A stretch of DNA of 64,000 bases, from NCBI RefSeq assembly GCF_037154085.1, contig NZ_JBANRM010000001.1:496001-560000 (forward strand). Direction: 5' to 3'. The notes beneath the pieces were generated by a model that saw nothing but the letters and a program-made list of their open reading frames with translations, searched no databases and had not been told where the DNA came from. How positions within the stretch are numbered: position 1 is the first letter of the stretch; each line of letters opens with the position of its first letter. A program made the position numbers and the translations under genes. This document shows positions 56,505-64,000 of this stretch, one piece after another. The DNA comes from Andeanibacterium fulvum. Lineage in GTDB: Bacteria; Pseudomonadota; Alphaproteobacteria; Sphingomonadales; Sphingomonadaceae.

Positions 56505-58055
56505 CTATTCGGTTTCGCCCGGAGCAGGCGCGCCCGGCATGGAGGCGATGGGCATGGGCGGCACGTCCGCGTCTTCCTCGGGCACGTCCACGATCCCCCG
56601 GCCGACATGGCTGCGGCTGCGGCTATAGGCGAAATAGACGATCAGGCCGACGAACGCCCAGCCGATAAACATCAGCTTCGTCTCGATGCCCAGCTTGTAG
56701 AACAGGTAGAAGCACCCCAGGATCGCCACCGGCGCCGTGATGGCGATTGCCGGAGTGCGGAACGGCCGCTTGCGACCCGGATCGGTCTTGCGCAGCACCA
56801 TCACCGCAATCGACACCGCCGCGAAGGCGAACAGGGTCCCCGAATTGGAGATGTCCGCAAGGATGCCCACCGGGAAGAAGGCCGCGAACAGAGCCACGAA
56901 CACGCCCGTCAGGATCGTGATGACATGCGGCGTCTTGAACTTGGGATGGATGCTGGAAAAGGCCGCCGGCAGCAGGCCGTCGCGGCTCATCACGAAGAAG
57001 ATGCGGGTCTGGCCGAACATCATCATCAGAATGACGGACGGCAGGGCAAGACCGGCGGCAAGGCCGATCAGATTGCCGATCTGCGGCCAGCCGATTTCAC
57101 GCATCGTCCAGGCCAGCGCTTCCTTCGAGCATACCACTGCCTGATCGGAAATGGCGGCGCAGGCATCCGTCAGTTCCTTGCTGCCCGGAGCGAGGCCCGC
57201 GCCGCTGGAATCCAGCAGCGGGTTGGCGCCCACCGTGCCGATCACGCCGGCTGCCACCAGCAGATAGAAGACGGTGCAGATGGCGAGCGAGCCGATCAGG
57301 CCGATCGGCATGTTGCGCTGCGGGTTCTTGGTTTCCTCCGCCGCGGTGGAGACCGCATCGAAGCCGACATAGGCAAAGAAGATCGAAGCTGCGGCGGCAC
57401 CGATGCCCCCGAAGCCGAGCGGAGCGAAGGGGGTGAACTGCTCCATATTGATCACGGGCACCGCCAGCGCGATGAACAGCGACAGCGCCGCGACCTTGAT
57501 GACCACCAGCACCGCATTCACGAATGCGCTTTCGCGCGTGCCGATGACCAGCAGCCAGGTGACCAGCAAGGCGATCGCCATGGCGGGAAGATTGACGAGG
57601 CCGCCATCGAAAGGCCCGCGAACCAGTTCATTGGGTATGTCTATCCCGGCCGCATGTTCGATCAGGCCGACGACATATCCCGACCAGCCGACCGAGACCG
57701 CACCCGCTGCCACGGCATATTCGAGAATGAGCGCCCAGCCGACCATCCATGCGATCAACTCGCCCATCACGGCATAGCTGTAAGTATAGGCAGAACCCGA
57801 TACAGGCACCATCGAGGCCATTTCGGCATAGCAAAGCGCCGCAACCGCGCAGACGAACCCCGCGATCACAAAGCTGAGCATCATGCCCGGTCCGGCCTTC
57901 TGCGCGGCTTCGGCCGTCAACACGAAGATGCCCGTGCCGATCACGGCGCCGACGCCGAGCATTGTCAATTGGAAGGCACCAAGCGAGCGGTGAAGCGACT
58001 TCTTTTCCGCTGTGGCAAGAATTGCGTCGAGCGGCTTGATGCGGCCAAAGATCAT
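56505..58055 (-). CDS. APC family amino acid permease
   Basis: This 516-residue inner-membrane transporter of the amino acid-polyamine-organocation superfamily has about 12 hydrophobic segments. The first is LTMLGVGAVIGTGIFVLTAEAA, the substrate-binding helix of the family. Others include GMMLSFVIAGFVCAVAALCYAEMA, ASIFFAYVGFDAVSTAAEETKNPQ and GNLIGLAAGLALPSVILMMM. Its length and the ETKNPQRNMPIG loop suggest the cationic amino acid transporter (CAT)-like subgroup; substrate specificity is inferred only. It is followed by the NAT gene after 2 bp. Confidence 0.88.
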   Translation of the reverse strand: MIFGRIKPLDAILATAEKKSLHRSLGAFQLTMLGVGAVIGTGIFVLTAEAAQKAGPGMMLSFVIAGFVCAVAALCYAEMASMVPVSGSAYTYSYAVMGELIAWMVGWALILEYAVAAGAVSVGWSGYVVGLIEHAAGIDIPNELVRGPFDGGLVNLPAMAIALLVTWLLVIGTRESAFVNAVLVVIKVAALSLFIALAVPVINMEQFTPFAPLGFGGIGAAAASIFFAYVGFDAVSTAAEETKNPQRNMPIGLIGSLAICTVFYLLVAAGVIGTVGANPLLDSSGAGLAPGSKELTDACAAISDQAVVCSKEALAWTMREIGWPQIGNLIGLAAGLALPSVILMMMFGQTRIFFVMSRDGLLPAAFSSIHPKFKTPHVITILTGVFVALFAAFFPVGILADISNSGTLFAFAAVSIAVMVLRKTDPGRKRPFRTPAIAITAPVAILGCFYLFYKLGIETKLMFIGWAFVGLIVYFAYSRSRSHVGRGIVDVPEEDADVPPMPIASMPGAPAPGETE

Positions 58056-58295
58056 GCAGGGACCTCCCTTGGCCCGGAAAGCGCGAACCCCTTGCGCTCC
58101 GTGGCCGTGTCACACGAATTGAATATTCGCTTTTGAAACTACCGCAATCGGGAAATTGGCAGGCGACCGGCCAATTCGGGGGAAAAGCCCGGTCCAGGCG
58201 CCGATTTACTTGATCAGGCCGCCGCTGAACGGCTTGCTTTGCCCGATATGCCGCTTTGCTTTGCCCAATTCGCCAGCGGCGCTAAAAGGGCGCGC

Positions 58296-59165
58296 ATGTC
58301 CACTACCTTCACACTCGATACTTCCACCAGCCGTGCCAATCCTACCCCGGCGCCAATGCGGCGGCTTACCGTGCCCCGCATCAGGGCGCGCAAGGTAGAT
58401 GGCGTGACCGAAGAACCCATCGTGGTGCTGACCGCCTATACCGCCCGGCAGGCCCAGTTGCTCGATGCCCATTGCGACCTGCTGCTGGTGGGGGATTCGC
58501 TCGGCCAGGTGATCTATGGCCTGCCCTCCAGCGTGCCGGTAACGCTGGAGATGATGGCCGCCCATGGCGCGGCAGTGGTGCGCGGTTCCTATCATTCGGC
58601 GGTTATCGTCGACATGCCCTTCGGCTCTTACGAGCAGTCCCCCGCCCAGGCCTTCGACAGCGCATCGCGCCTGATGAAGGAAACCGGCTGCGCGGGCGTG
58701 AAGCTGGAAGGCGGCGCGGCTATGGCCGAGACGGTGGAGTTCCTCGTCAGCCGCGGCATCCCGGTGATGGGCCATGTCGGCCTCACTCCGCAGGCAGTCA
58801 ACGTGCTGGGCGGCTATGGCCCGCGCGGCCGCAGCGAAGCCGAAGCCCAGAAGATCGTCAGCGACGCGCAGGCCCTGTGCCGGGCCGGTGCCTTCTCCAT
58901 CGTGGTGGAAGGCGTGATCGAGCCCATCGCCGTGGCAGTGACGCAGGCCGTCGCTTGCCCGACCATCGGCATCGGCGCTTCCGCGCAATGCGACGGGCAG
59001 GTTCTCGTCACCGATGACATGCTCGGCATGTTCGAGCGTGTACCCCGCTTCGTTAAGCGCTATGGCGCCATCGCCGAGGAAATCTCGGCCGCCGCCGCGC
59101 AATATGCCGAGGAAGTGCGTTCGCGCACATTCCCCGGTCCCGAACAGACCTATCAGCCCGAATAG
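58296..59165 (+). CDS. panB: 3-methyl-2-oxobutanoate hydroxymethyltransferase
   Basis: PanB makes ketopantoate in pantothenate and coenzyme A synthesis. The 289-residue protein shows VVLTAYTARQAQLLDAHCDLLLVGDSLG, MPFGSYEQSPAQAF and VKLEGGAAMAETVEFLVSRGIPVMGHVGLTPQ, all family hallmarks. Metal-binding aspartates are within LLVGDSLG and DMPFGS. The start at 58296 follows a purine-rich AAAAGGG. A TerC-like gene follows 12 bp downstream, so the pair may be co-transcribed. The 240-bp gap upstream of it holds nothing I can assign. Confidence 0.97.
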   Translation: MSTTFTLDTSTSRANPTPAPMRRLTVPRIRARKVDGVTEEPIVVLTAYTARQAQLLDAHCDLLLVGDSLGQVIYGLPSSVPVTLEMMAAHGAAVVRGSYHSAVIVDMPFGSYEQSPAQAFDSASRLMKETGCAGVKLEGGAAMAETVEFLVSRGIPVMGHVGLTPQAVNVLGGYGPRGRSEAEAQKIVSDAQALCRAGAFSIVVEGVIEPIAVAVTQAVACPTIGIGASAQCDGQVLVTDDMLGMFERVPRFVKRYGAIAEEISAAAAQYAEEVRSRTFPGPEQTYQPE

Positions 59166-59177
59166 AAAGCCCCTGCC

Positions 59178-60230
59178 TTGCTGACCCATTTTCGCGGATC
59201 GATCTTCTTTGCCATCATCTGCCTTGCGCTGGGCGCATGGTATGGCTGGGAAAGCACCGGCTCGATTGCCGGCACGGCGCAGATGCTGTGGATCATCGCC
59301 GTCCTCTCGGTGCTCGAAGTCTCGCTGAGCTTCGACAATGCGGTGGTGAACGCCACTGTGCTGAAGGACATGGACGAAGTGTGGCAGAAGCGCTTCCTCA
59401 CCTGGGGCATCGCCTTTGCCGTGTTCGGCATGCGCGTGGTCTTCCCGCTGGCGATCGTGGCCATCGCCGCGCATATCGGGCCGTGGGAAGCCGTGAATCT
59501 CTCGCTGAACGAACCCGCGAAATATCAGGAAATCGTCTCGTCCGCCCATGTTGGCATTGCCGGTTTCGGCGGGGCATTCCTGGCCATGGTCGGCCTCGAA
59601 TTCTTCTTCGACAATGACAAGGAAGTGCACTGGATCGGCGCGATCGAACGTTTCCTGGCCCGTGTGGCCGCCGTGGAAGCCATCGAGATCGGCGTGCTGC
59701 TGCTGGTGCTGTGGGGCGTTTCCGGCCTGCTCGATCCGGCCGAGGCCCTCACTTTCCTCGTCGCGGGTATCTTGGGCATCGTCACTTTCATCTCGGTGGG
59801 GGCGATCAACACCTGGCTGGAAATCCGCGACCAGAAGCGCGCGCTGGCCGGGGCCGCCGTCCGCAGCGGGCTTGGCGGGTTCCTCTATCTCAACGTGCTG
59901 GACGCCAGCTTCAGCTTCGACGGCGTGATCGGCGCCTTCGCCCTGTCCAACAACATGATCGTGATCGCCCTGGGCCTGTCCATCGGCGCCTTCTTCGTGC
60001 GTTCGATGACGATCATGCTGGTGAAGAAGGGCACTCTCACCGAATACCGCTTCCTCGAACATGGCGCCTTCTGGGCGATCATCGCGCTGGGCGGCATCAT
60101 GCTCGCCTCCGCGAAGTTCCATATTCCCGAAGCGGTCACCGGACTGATCGGTGCCGTCCTGATCGGGCTGTCGCTGTGGTGGTCGGCCCGCCACAACCGC
60201 AAATACGGCGTGGCCGAAGACCTCGACTGA
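59178..60230 (+). CDS. DUF475/TerC-family membrane protein
   Basis: This 350-residue integral membrane protein belongs to DUF475, a group related to TerC tellurite-resistance proteins. About nine hydrophobic helices are visible. The TerC-type acidic helices are VLSVLEVSLSFDNAVVNATVL and LNVLDASFSFDGVIGAFALSNN, whose Asp/Asn residues may form a metal site. Related TerC proteins are implicated in metal export, for example manganese, so a metal-homeostasis role is plausible but not demonstrated here. The start is a TTG at 59178 or a CTG one codon later; neither is certain. It follows panB by 12 bp. Confidence 0.85.
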   Translation: MLTHFRGSIFFAIICLALGAWYGWESTGSIAGTAQMLWIIAVLSVLEVSLSFDNAVVNATVLKDMDEVWQKRFLTWGIAFAVFGMRVVFPLAIVAIAAHIGPWEAVNLSLNEPAKYQEIVSSAHVGIAGFGGAFLAMVGLEFFFDNDKEVHWIGAIERFLARVAAVEAIEIGVLLLVLWGVSGLLDPAEALTFLVAGILGIVTFISVGAINTWLEIRDQKRALAGAAVRSGLGGFLYLNVLDASFSFDGVIGAFALSNNMIVIALGLSIGAFFVRSMTIMLVKKGTLTEYRFLEHGAFWAIIALGGIMLASAKFHIPEAVTGLIGAVLIGLSLWWSARHNRKYGVAEDLD

Positions 60231-60245
60231 CGAGATCGACTGACA

Positions 60246-60286
60246 GGCGGGCGGCCGTCCGACCGGGCATGGCCGGCCACCGCCCC
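60246..60286. terminator. bidirectional hairpin between convergent genes
   Basis: GGCGG-(GC)-GGCCG pairs with CGGCC-(A)-CCGCC around a loop, lying in the 67-bp gap between the DUF475 gene and the convergent transporter gene. T-tracts are absent on both strands, so its strength is unclear. Confidence 0.4.
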
Positions 60287-60297
60287 TCACGCTGCTA

Positions 60298-61275
60298 TCA
60301 GACGGCGTGCCTCGCCAGGCGACTGGCAAGCGGGGCCGAGAAGACGAGCTGCAGCAGGTGATAGACCAGCACCGGCAACAGCACGATCCCGGCCACTTCC
60401 GGCGGGAACAGCACGGCAGCCAGCGGCGCGCCCATGGCGATGCTCTTCTGTCCGCCGGAAAACAGCATCGCGACCCGGTCGCCCCGGCTCAGCCCGACGA
60501 TCCCGCCCAGCACCCACGAACCACCGAAGGCAAAGGCGATCAGCACGCAGACGCCGCCCACCAGCCCTGCCCAGGATGACGGGCCGAGCCGGTCCCAGAT
60601 GCCCTGCTCCACTGCGCCCGAGAAGGCGACATAGACGGCAATGGCAATGGACGTGCGGTCCATCCAGGTGGCGAGGTGGCGATGTTCCTTCACCAGATGG
60701 CCGAAACGATGCTGCGCGATCTGGCCGATGGCGAAGGGCAACAGCAGCACGAGGCCGACCTTCACCAGCCCATCCGTATCGATCCCCACGCCGGCGCTTC
60801 CGGCAAGCGCGGAAAAAAGCGGCGCGGTGACGAACACGCCCATGATGTTGAGCAGAGCCGCGGCCACGACCGAACTCGCCACATTGCCCCCGGCAATCGA
60901 ACTATAGGCCGTGGCCGACTGCACCGTGGAGGGCAGCGTGCCGAGATAGAGGAAGCCCAGCGCCACCATCGGGGGCATCAGGCCCGCCAGCGCATCGGTG
61001 AACAGATGCGCCATGCCCCAGCCCGCCAGCGCCATCGCGCCGAAGCACCAGAAGACGAGCGGGGCGAGGAAACGCAGATTGCCGATGCCCTTGATGACCT
61101 CGTCGCGTGGCAGACGCAGACCGTTGAGCAGGAACAGCAGGAACACCGCCGCGTTGGAAATGAACTGCGCAATTGTGCGTGCCTCGCCCTTAACCGGCAG
61201 GATCGTCGCCAGCAGAATCGCGCCGAGCAGCAGCCGCACCAGCGGATCGACGTAATGCAGAACGCGCTTCACCAT
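60298..61275 (-). CDS. SBF-like (bile acid:sodium symporter family) transporter
   Basis: This 325-residue membrane protein of the SBF/YfeH-like group has about nine to ten hydrophobic segments, for example LVRLLLGAILLATILPV, LGFLYLGTLPSTVQSATAYSSIAGGN and the C-terminal LPVLVYHLLQLVFSAPLA. The central SIAGGNVASSVVAAALLNIMGVFVT motif and the SGGQKSIAMGAPLAAVLF motif are family signatures. The usual substrate of the DUF4137 type is unknown; bile acids are only the eukaryotic precedent. The ATG at 61275 was used; an ATG at 61317 (MDCVNLVNF) has a GCGGAAG upstream and could be the true start. Confidence 0.85.
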   Translation of the reverse strand: MVKRVLHYVDPLVRLLLGAILLATILPVKGEARTIAQFISNAAVFLLFLLNGLRLPRDEVIKGIGNLRFLAPLVFWCFGAMALAGWGMAHLFTDALAGLMPPMVALGFLYLGTLPSTVQSATAYSSIAGGNVASSVVAAALLNIMGVFVTAPLFSALAGSAGVGIDTDGLVKVGLVLLLPFAIGQIAQHRFGHLVKEHRHLATWMDRTSIAIAVYVAFSGAVEQGIWDRLGPSSWAGLVGGVCVLIAFAFGGSWVLGGIVGLSRGDRVAMLFSGGQKSIAMGAPLAAVLFPPEVAGIVLLPVLVYHLLQLVFSAPLASRLARHAV

Positions 61276-61423
61276 GCCCGGATTCCCGTCGAAGTTGACA
61301 AGGTTGACACAGTCCATGGAGCAAACTTCCGCACCCCTCCGACGGGGCAGGAAACAGGCGCGATGGAAGGGGAGCGGCATGGGGTTCTGGGACAGAGCAT
61401 GGCCCGCCGCTAGCAGCTTTTGC

Positions 61424-61452
61424 CGGTGTAGGAAAACGCTCTCGCTACCGGT
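61424..61452 (-). repeat. solo copy of island 1 of the dispersed module
   Basis: On the minus strand ACCGGTAG (61452-61445) is followed at the same 17-base offset by TTTTCCTACACCGG, closely matching island 1 of the modules at 98 and 9655. Islands 2 and 3 are not seen downstream. It lies in the 495-bp gap upstream of the SBF-like gene, in the same orientation as that gene. Confidence 0.6.
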
Positions 61453-61536
61453 CATGCGGTGGGTTTCGGGATGCTGGTCCGGGTTCGCGCAGAGACGCGG
61501 GAGTGCGGAGAGAATTGCGCTAGACTTGGCCTTGTT

Positions 61537-61668
61537 GGTCATCCCGGACCGGTTCCGGAATCCCGCTTTCAGGCGCTCGCAGAGGCGCGGAGGAGGTTGC
61601 ATCCGGTCGCGATAGTTCGCCCCAATTCCAACCCTTGCTGCTGGTCCCCGCCTGCGCGGGGATGACGA
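61537..61668. repeat. REP-like palindrome (GTCATCCC family)
   Basis: GGTCATCCCGGAC at the left and GCGGGGATGACGA at the right form inverted ends, with inner pairing CCCCGCCTGCGCGGGG. It lies in the 495-bp gene-free gap (61276-61770) between the SBF-like gene and the TPR gene. Apart from this element and the solo island at 61424 I see no coding signal in the gap. Confidence 0.6.
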
Positions 61669-61770
61669 GAGAGTGGGTTTGGCGCGACACCTTCGTGTTC
61701 TCGGCGCTCTTTGCGCGAAGCCCGAACAATCCGCGTCCCCACGCCTCCGCGTGAACGAGCCCAGCAAAGC

Positions 61771-63582
61771 CTAGCCGCCAGGCAGCCGCCGCGCCTTTTC
61801 GAGCAGTGCGTCGGCTTCCTGCTTGCGTCCCGCCGCCTCCAGCACGCGCGCCAGCGTCAGCACGGCACGCCGGTTGGTGCGCTGGGAGGCGAAGCTCGCC
61901 TCGGCCTCCGCAAGTGCTGCCTGCCCCTCGCCGCGTCGCAGGGCGGCATCGGCCAGCGTGGCGTAAAGCAGCGGATCGCGCCCGCCGCCATCGCGTTGCC
62001 CTGCCGCGAAACGGAGCAGGATCTCCGACCGCTTCCAGTCGCCCGCCCCGGCGGCGAGATAGCCGAGATATTCGGCGGCTTCCCCGTCTTGCGGATGCTG
62101 GGCGAGATAGGCACTCAGCACTGCCCGCCCTTCCCGCTCCTGCCCCAGCAGGCGATGCGCCGCGACCATCCGCTCGACCAGCGGGAAGCTGCGGCGAATC
62201 TGCGCGGCGGAGGAATAGAGTTCCAACGCGCGCACCGCCTCGCCTCGCGCCAGGGCGACGTCTCCGGCCAGCACTTCGATATCGGCGGAGCCTACGAAAC
62301 GCCGCTGCAATTGCGCGACACTGGCCTGAGCCTCATCCAGTTGCCCGGCACCGAGCAACTGCCGCAGCCGGGGCACGGCAGCATCCACCCGCGCAGGATC
62401 GTCGCCCCAGCGGAACAGCGCCAGTTCTCCCGCCTCGCCCAGCGGCAGGGGCAGGACACCGCCCGGTGCGGGATTGCTCGCCCGGTCCAGCAGCGGGGCA
62501 GCAGCCGCACGGTTGCCCATCACTTCATAGGCACGACCAACCAGCGTGAGCAGATAGGGCGAGGCATCGGCTTGCCCTGCGGCCGGGCCGTAGCGGGCGA
62601 TCACTTCGCTCGCATCGCCATTTTCCAGCATCGCGCGGCCCAGCAGCAGGGCAACGCGGTCATTATCGGGTTGGCGGCGGGCCAGCTCGTCGAGCACGTT
62701 GACGGCAAGTGCCCAGTTCTCCGCCCGCATTTCCAGAATGCCTTCCAGCATCATCGCGGCGGGCACTTCGTCGAACCGGTCCTGCGTGCGCCAGAGCAGG
62801 CGGCGCGCGAGATTGTAGTTCCCCGCCCGCGCGGCGAGCACGGCCTGGAGATAGAAGGCGCGCGGGTTCTCGCCGTCCAGCTCGATCATGCGGCGGGTAA
62901 TGCGCAGCATCTCCTTCGCCTGGCCCGCCTCGCCCAGAGTGGCGGCATATTCGCCCAACAGCGAAAGGTCGTCGGGAGAGTTCTTCAGGCCCTGTTCGAA
63001 CCACGGCAGGGCCGCAATCAGCCCTTCCCCATCGCGGGCAAGCTGCCCCCGGAATTCCAGCGCGCGCGGGTCTTTCGGGTCGCGCTTCAGTGCCTCATCG
63101 GCGGCAGCGAGCGCCTGATGATGCTGCCCCGCGCGATAGCGCAGGCGGCCGAGGTCCACCCACATTTCCGCTGTGCCGGGATCGCCTTCCAGCGCCTTGC
63201 GGAAGGCCTCGGCGGCACCATCGAGATTGCCCTCGGCCATTTCCAGCCGGGCGAGCATGTGGAAGCCGTGGCGGCGCTGGTCCGGCGCGAAATTGCCTTC
63301 GCCCAGCCAATGGCGGGCGTCGGCATAATCCTCCTGCAACAGATAGGCTTCGCCCAGCAGGGCGGAAACCGACTGTTCCGGCTCCCCCGCATCCAGCGCC
63401 CGGCGCAGGGCCACTTCCGCCGCCACACCGTCCCCGCGCTGCAAGGCCTCTCGCCCCTGCTGCAGCTCCGCCCGCGCGGCATCCTGCGCCGCCAGCAGTG
63501 GCGGTGCCGCGACGATCAGGGCGAGCGCGGCCAAAGCCGCCCTGCCCCGCCGCTTTCGTCCGGGATCAGGCGTGGAGGTCAT
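61771..63582 (-). CDS. exported TPR protein next to PrsR-like regulator
   Basis: This 603-residue protein has a signal peptide or N-terminal anchor (RRGRAALAALALIVAAPPLLA) and about a dozen tetratricopeptide-like repeats, for example ALQRGDGVAAEVALRRALDAG, AEGNLDGAAEAFRKALEGDP and AAGAGDWKRSEILLRFAAGQ. TPRs suggest protein-protein scaffolding. It precedes a sigma-54 regulator on the same strand, which is the order of PEP-CTERM/EpsH exopolysaccharide-associated prsT and prsR. The protein is shorter than the usual PrsT, so the name is not given. Its start overlaps the end of the regulator gene by 17 bp. Confidence 0.8.
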   Translation of the reverse strand: MTSTPDPGRKRRGRAALAALALIVAAPPLLAAQDAARAELQQGREALQRGDGVAAEVALRRALDAGEPEQSVSALLGEAYLLQEDYADARHWLGEGNFAPDQRRHGFHMLARLEMAEGNLDGAAEAFRKALEGDPGTAEMWVDLGRLRYRAGQHHQALAAADEALKRDPKDPRALEFRGQLARDGEGLIAALPWFEQGLKNSPDDLSLLGEYAATLGEAGQAKEMLRITRRMIELDGENPRAFYLQAVLAARAGNYNLARRLLWRTQDRFDEVPAAMMLEGILEMRAENWALAVNVLDELARRQPDNDRVALLLGRAMLENGDASEVIARYGPAAGQADASPYLLTLVGRAYEVMGNRAAAAPLLDRASNPAPGGVLPLPLGEAGELALFRWGDDPARVDAAVPRLRQLLGAGQLDEAQASVAQLQRRFVGSADIEVLAGDVALARGEAVRALELYSSAAQIRRSFPLVERMVAAHRLLGQEREGRAVLSAYLAQHPQDGEAAEYLGYLAAGAGDWKRSEILLRFAAGQRDGGGRDPLLYATLADAALRRGEGQAALAEAEASFASQRTNRRAVLTLARVLEAAGRKQEADALLEKARRLPGG

Positions 63583-64000
63583 ACTGCTTTAAGAGGTCGT
63601 AGAGCGTCGGCCGGCTGATCCCCAGCAGCTTGGCCGTATTGGAGATATTGCCTTCGCTCCGGGCCAGCGCATGGCGGATCACCCGGCGGTCGGCCTGTTC
63701 GCGCGCGCTCTTGAGGTTGAGCGGCTGGGCGTCATCCTCCTCCGCGCCTTCCAGATCGAGATCGGCGGCATTGATCAGCTTGCCATCGGCCATAATCACA
63801 GCGCGCTTCACCCGGTTCTCCAGTTCGCGCACATTGCCCGGCCATTTCCACGCATCGATCGCGGCCAGCGCATCGGCGGCGAAGCCCTTCACCTGCGGGT
63901 TCATCTCGCGCGCGAACCGCTTGAGGAAGGCCTTGGCGAGCAGAGTGGCATCGCCCGGACGTTCCGCCAGAGTGGGGATTTTCACCACGATCTCGGCCAG
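63566..64000 (-). CDS. prsR: sigma-54 dependent response regulator (PrsR-type), C-terminal part
   Basis: This is the C-terminal end of a larger AAA+ regulator, truncated at the window edge. The reading continues in frame to base 64000 (LAEIVVKIPTLAERPGDATLL), so the true start is beyond it. Visible are the end of the AAA+ domain (WKWPGNVRELENRVKRAVIMADG, with the sensor II Arg) and the Fis-type helix-turn-helix (GNISNTAKLLGISRPTLYDLL). The sequence resembles PEP-CTERM-system regulator PrsR. Such proteins activate sigma-54 promoters, so exopolysaccharide genes may lie beyond the right edge. Confidence 0.8.
   Translation of the reverse strand: MAEIVVKIPTLAERPGDATLLAKAFLKRFAREMNPQVKGFAADALAAIDAWKWPGNVRELENRVKRAVIMADGKLINAADLDLEGAEEDDAQPLNLKSAREQADRRVIRHALARSEGNISNTAKLLGISRPTLYDLLKQYDLHA

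Noticed and set aside
61276..61767. Longer N-terminus for the SBF-like transporter
   Set aside because: The open frame reaches back through a REP-like palindrome and has no transporter-like residues; start at 61275 or 61317 is more likely.

Overview
The window is 64 kb of high-GC chromosomal DNA from an alphaproteobacterium. It is most likely a member of the Sphingomonadales (Sphingomonadaceae or Erythrobacteraceae). The evidence is gene content and gene style: Coq4, a Zymomonas-type Tgt, the phoR-pstSCAB-phoU-phoB order, an imuA-imuB-dnaE2 cassette with a GTTC-N7-GTTC SOS box, several secreted S9 peptidases, and a PrsR-like regulator at the right edge. I see no phage, integrase, transposase or CRISPR array. 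Most of the window is core genome.

Layout. 0-2 kb: two tandem small secreted proteins and rpsD. 2-9.3 kb (minus strand): two tandem S9 peptidases, an FAD dehydrogenase with a 59-aa putative DNA-binding partner, and tgt. 9.6-12.4 kb (minus): a DUF481 outer-membrane protein and an ABC-2 exporter. 12.5-14.5 kb: a GAF-GGDEF-EAL cyclic-di-GMP protein. 14.5-18 kb (minus): queA, a cyclophilin, coaD, a polyprenyl synthase and xseB. 18-24 kb: purL, coq4, DUF1345, serB and miaA. 24-31 kb: branched-chain amino-acid genes ilvB-ilvN-(LprI-like)-ilvC, a YceI protein, and leuA behind a probable leucine leader peptide. 31-41.6 kb: a third S9 peptidase, a carotenoid oxygenase, a vWA protein, MOSC, a nitronate monooxygenase, a flavodoxin-like protein and recJ. 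41.7-49.2 kb: two tRNA-Glu genes and the complete phosphate regulon with two candidate Pho boxes. 49.3-55.6 kb: an NTF2-like protein and the SOS mutasome dnaE2-imuB-imuA. 55.7-61.3 kb: arylamine N-acetyltransferase, an APC permease, panB, a DUF475/TerC protein and an SBF-like transporter. 61.8-64 kb: a TPR protein and the truncated C-terminus of a sigma-54 regulator (PrsR type).

The most unusual signals are non-coding. (1) A module of about 265 bp occurs twice (98-361 plus, 9391-9655 minus), each time upstream of a gene in the same orientation. It has three strongly conserved islands, one of 31 identical bases, separated by diverged sequence. The first island recurs alone near 61.4 kb and weakly at 37.48 kb. 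(2) Two different palindromic repeat elements sit in frame inside dnaE2 and imuB, so the SOS polymerase cassette carries two repeat-derived peptide inserts. (3) leuA is preceded by a 16-codon open frame with five Leu codons and two mutually exclusive RNA pairings. (4) Three tandem copies of a terminator-containing unit of about 46 bp separate miaA from ilvB.

All calls come from reading the sequence. Family names rest on recalled motifs, not on database searches. Start codons were chosen by Shine-Dalgarno sequence, signal peptides and family N-termini where these could be seen.
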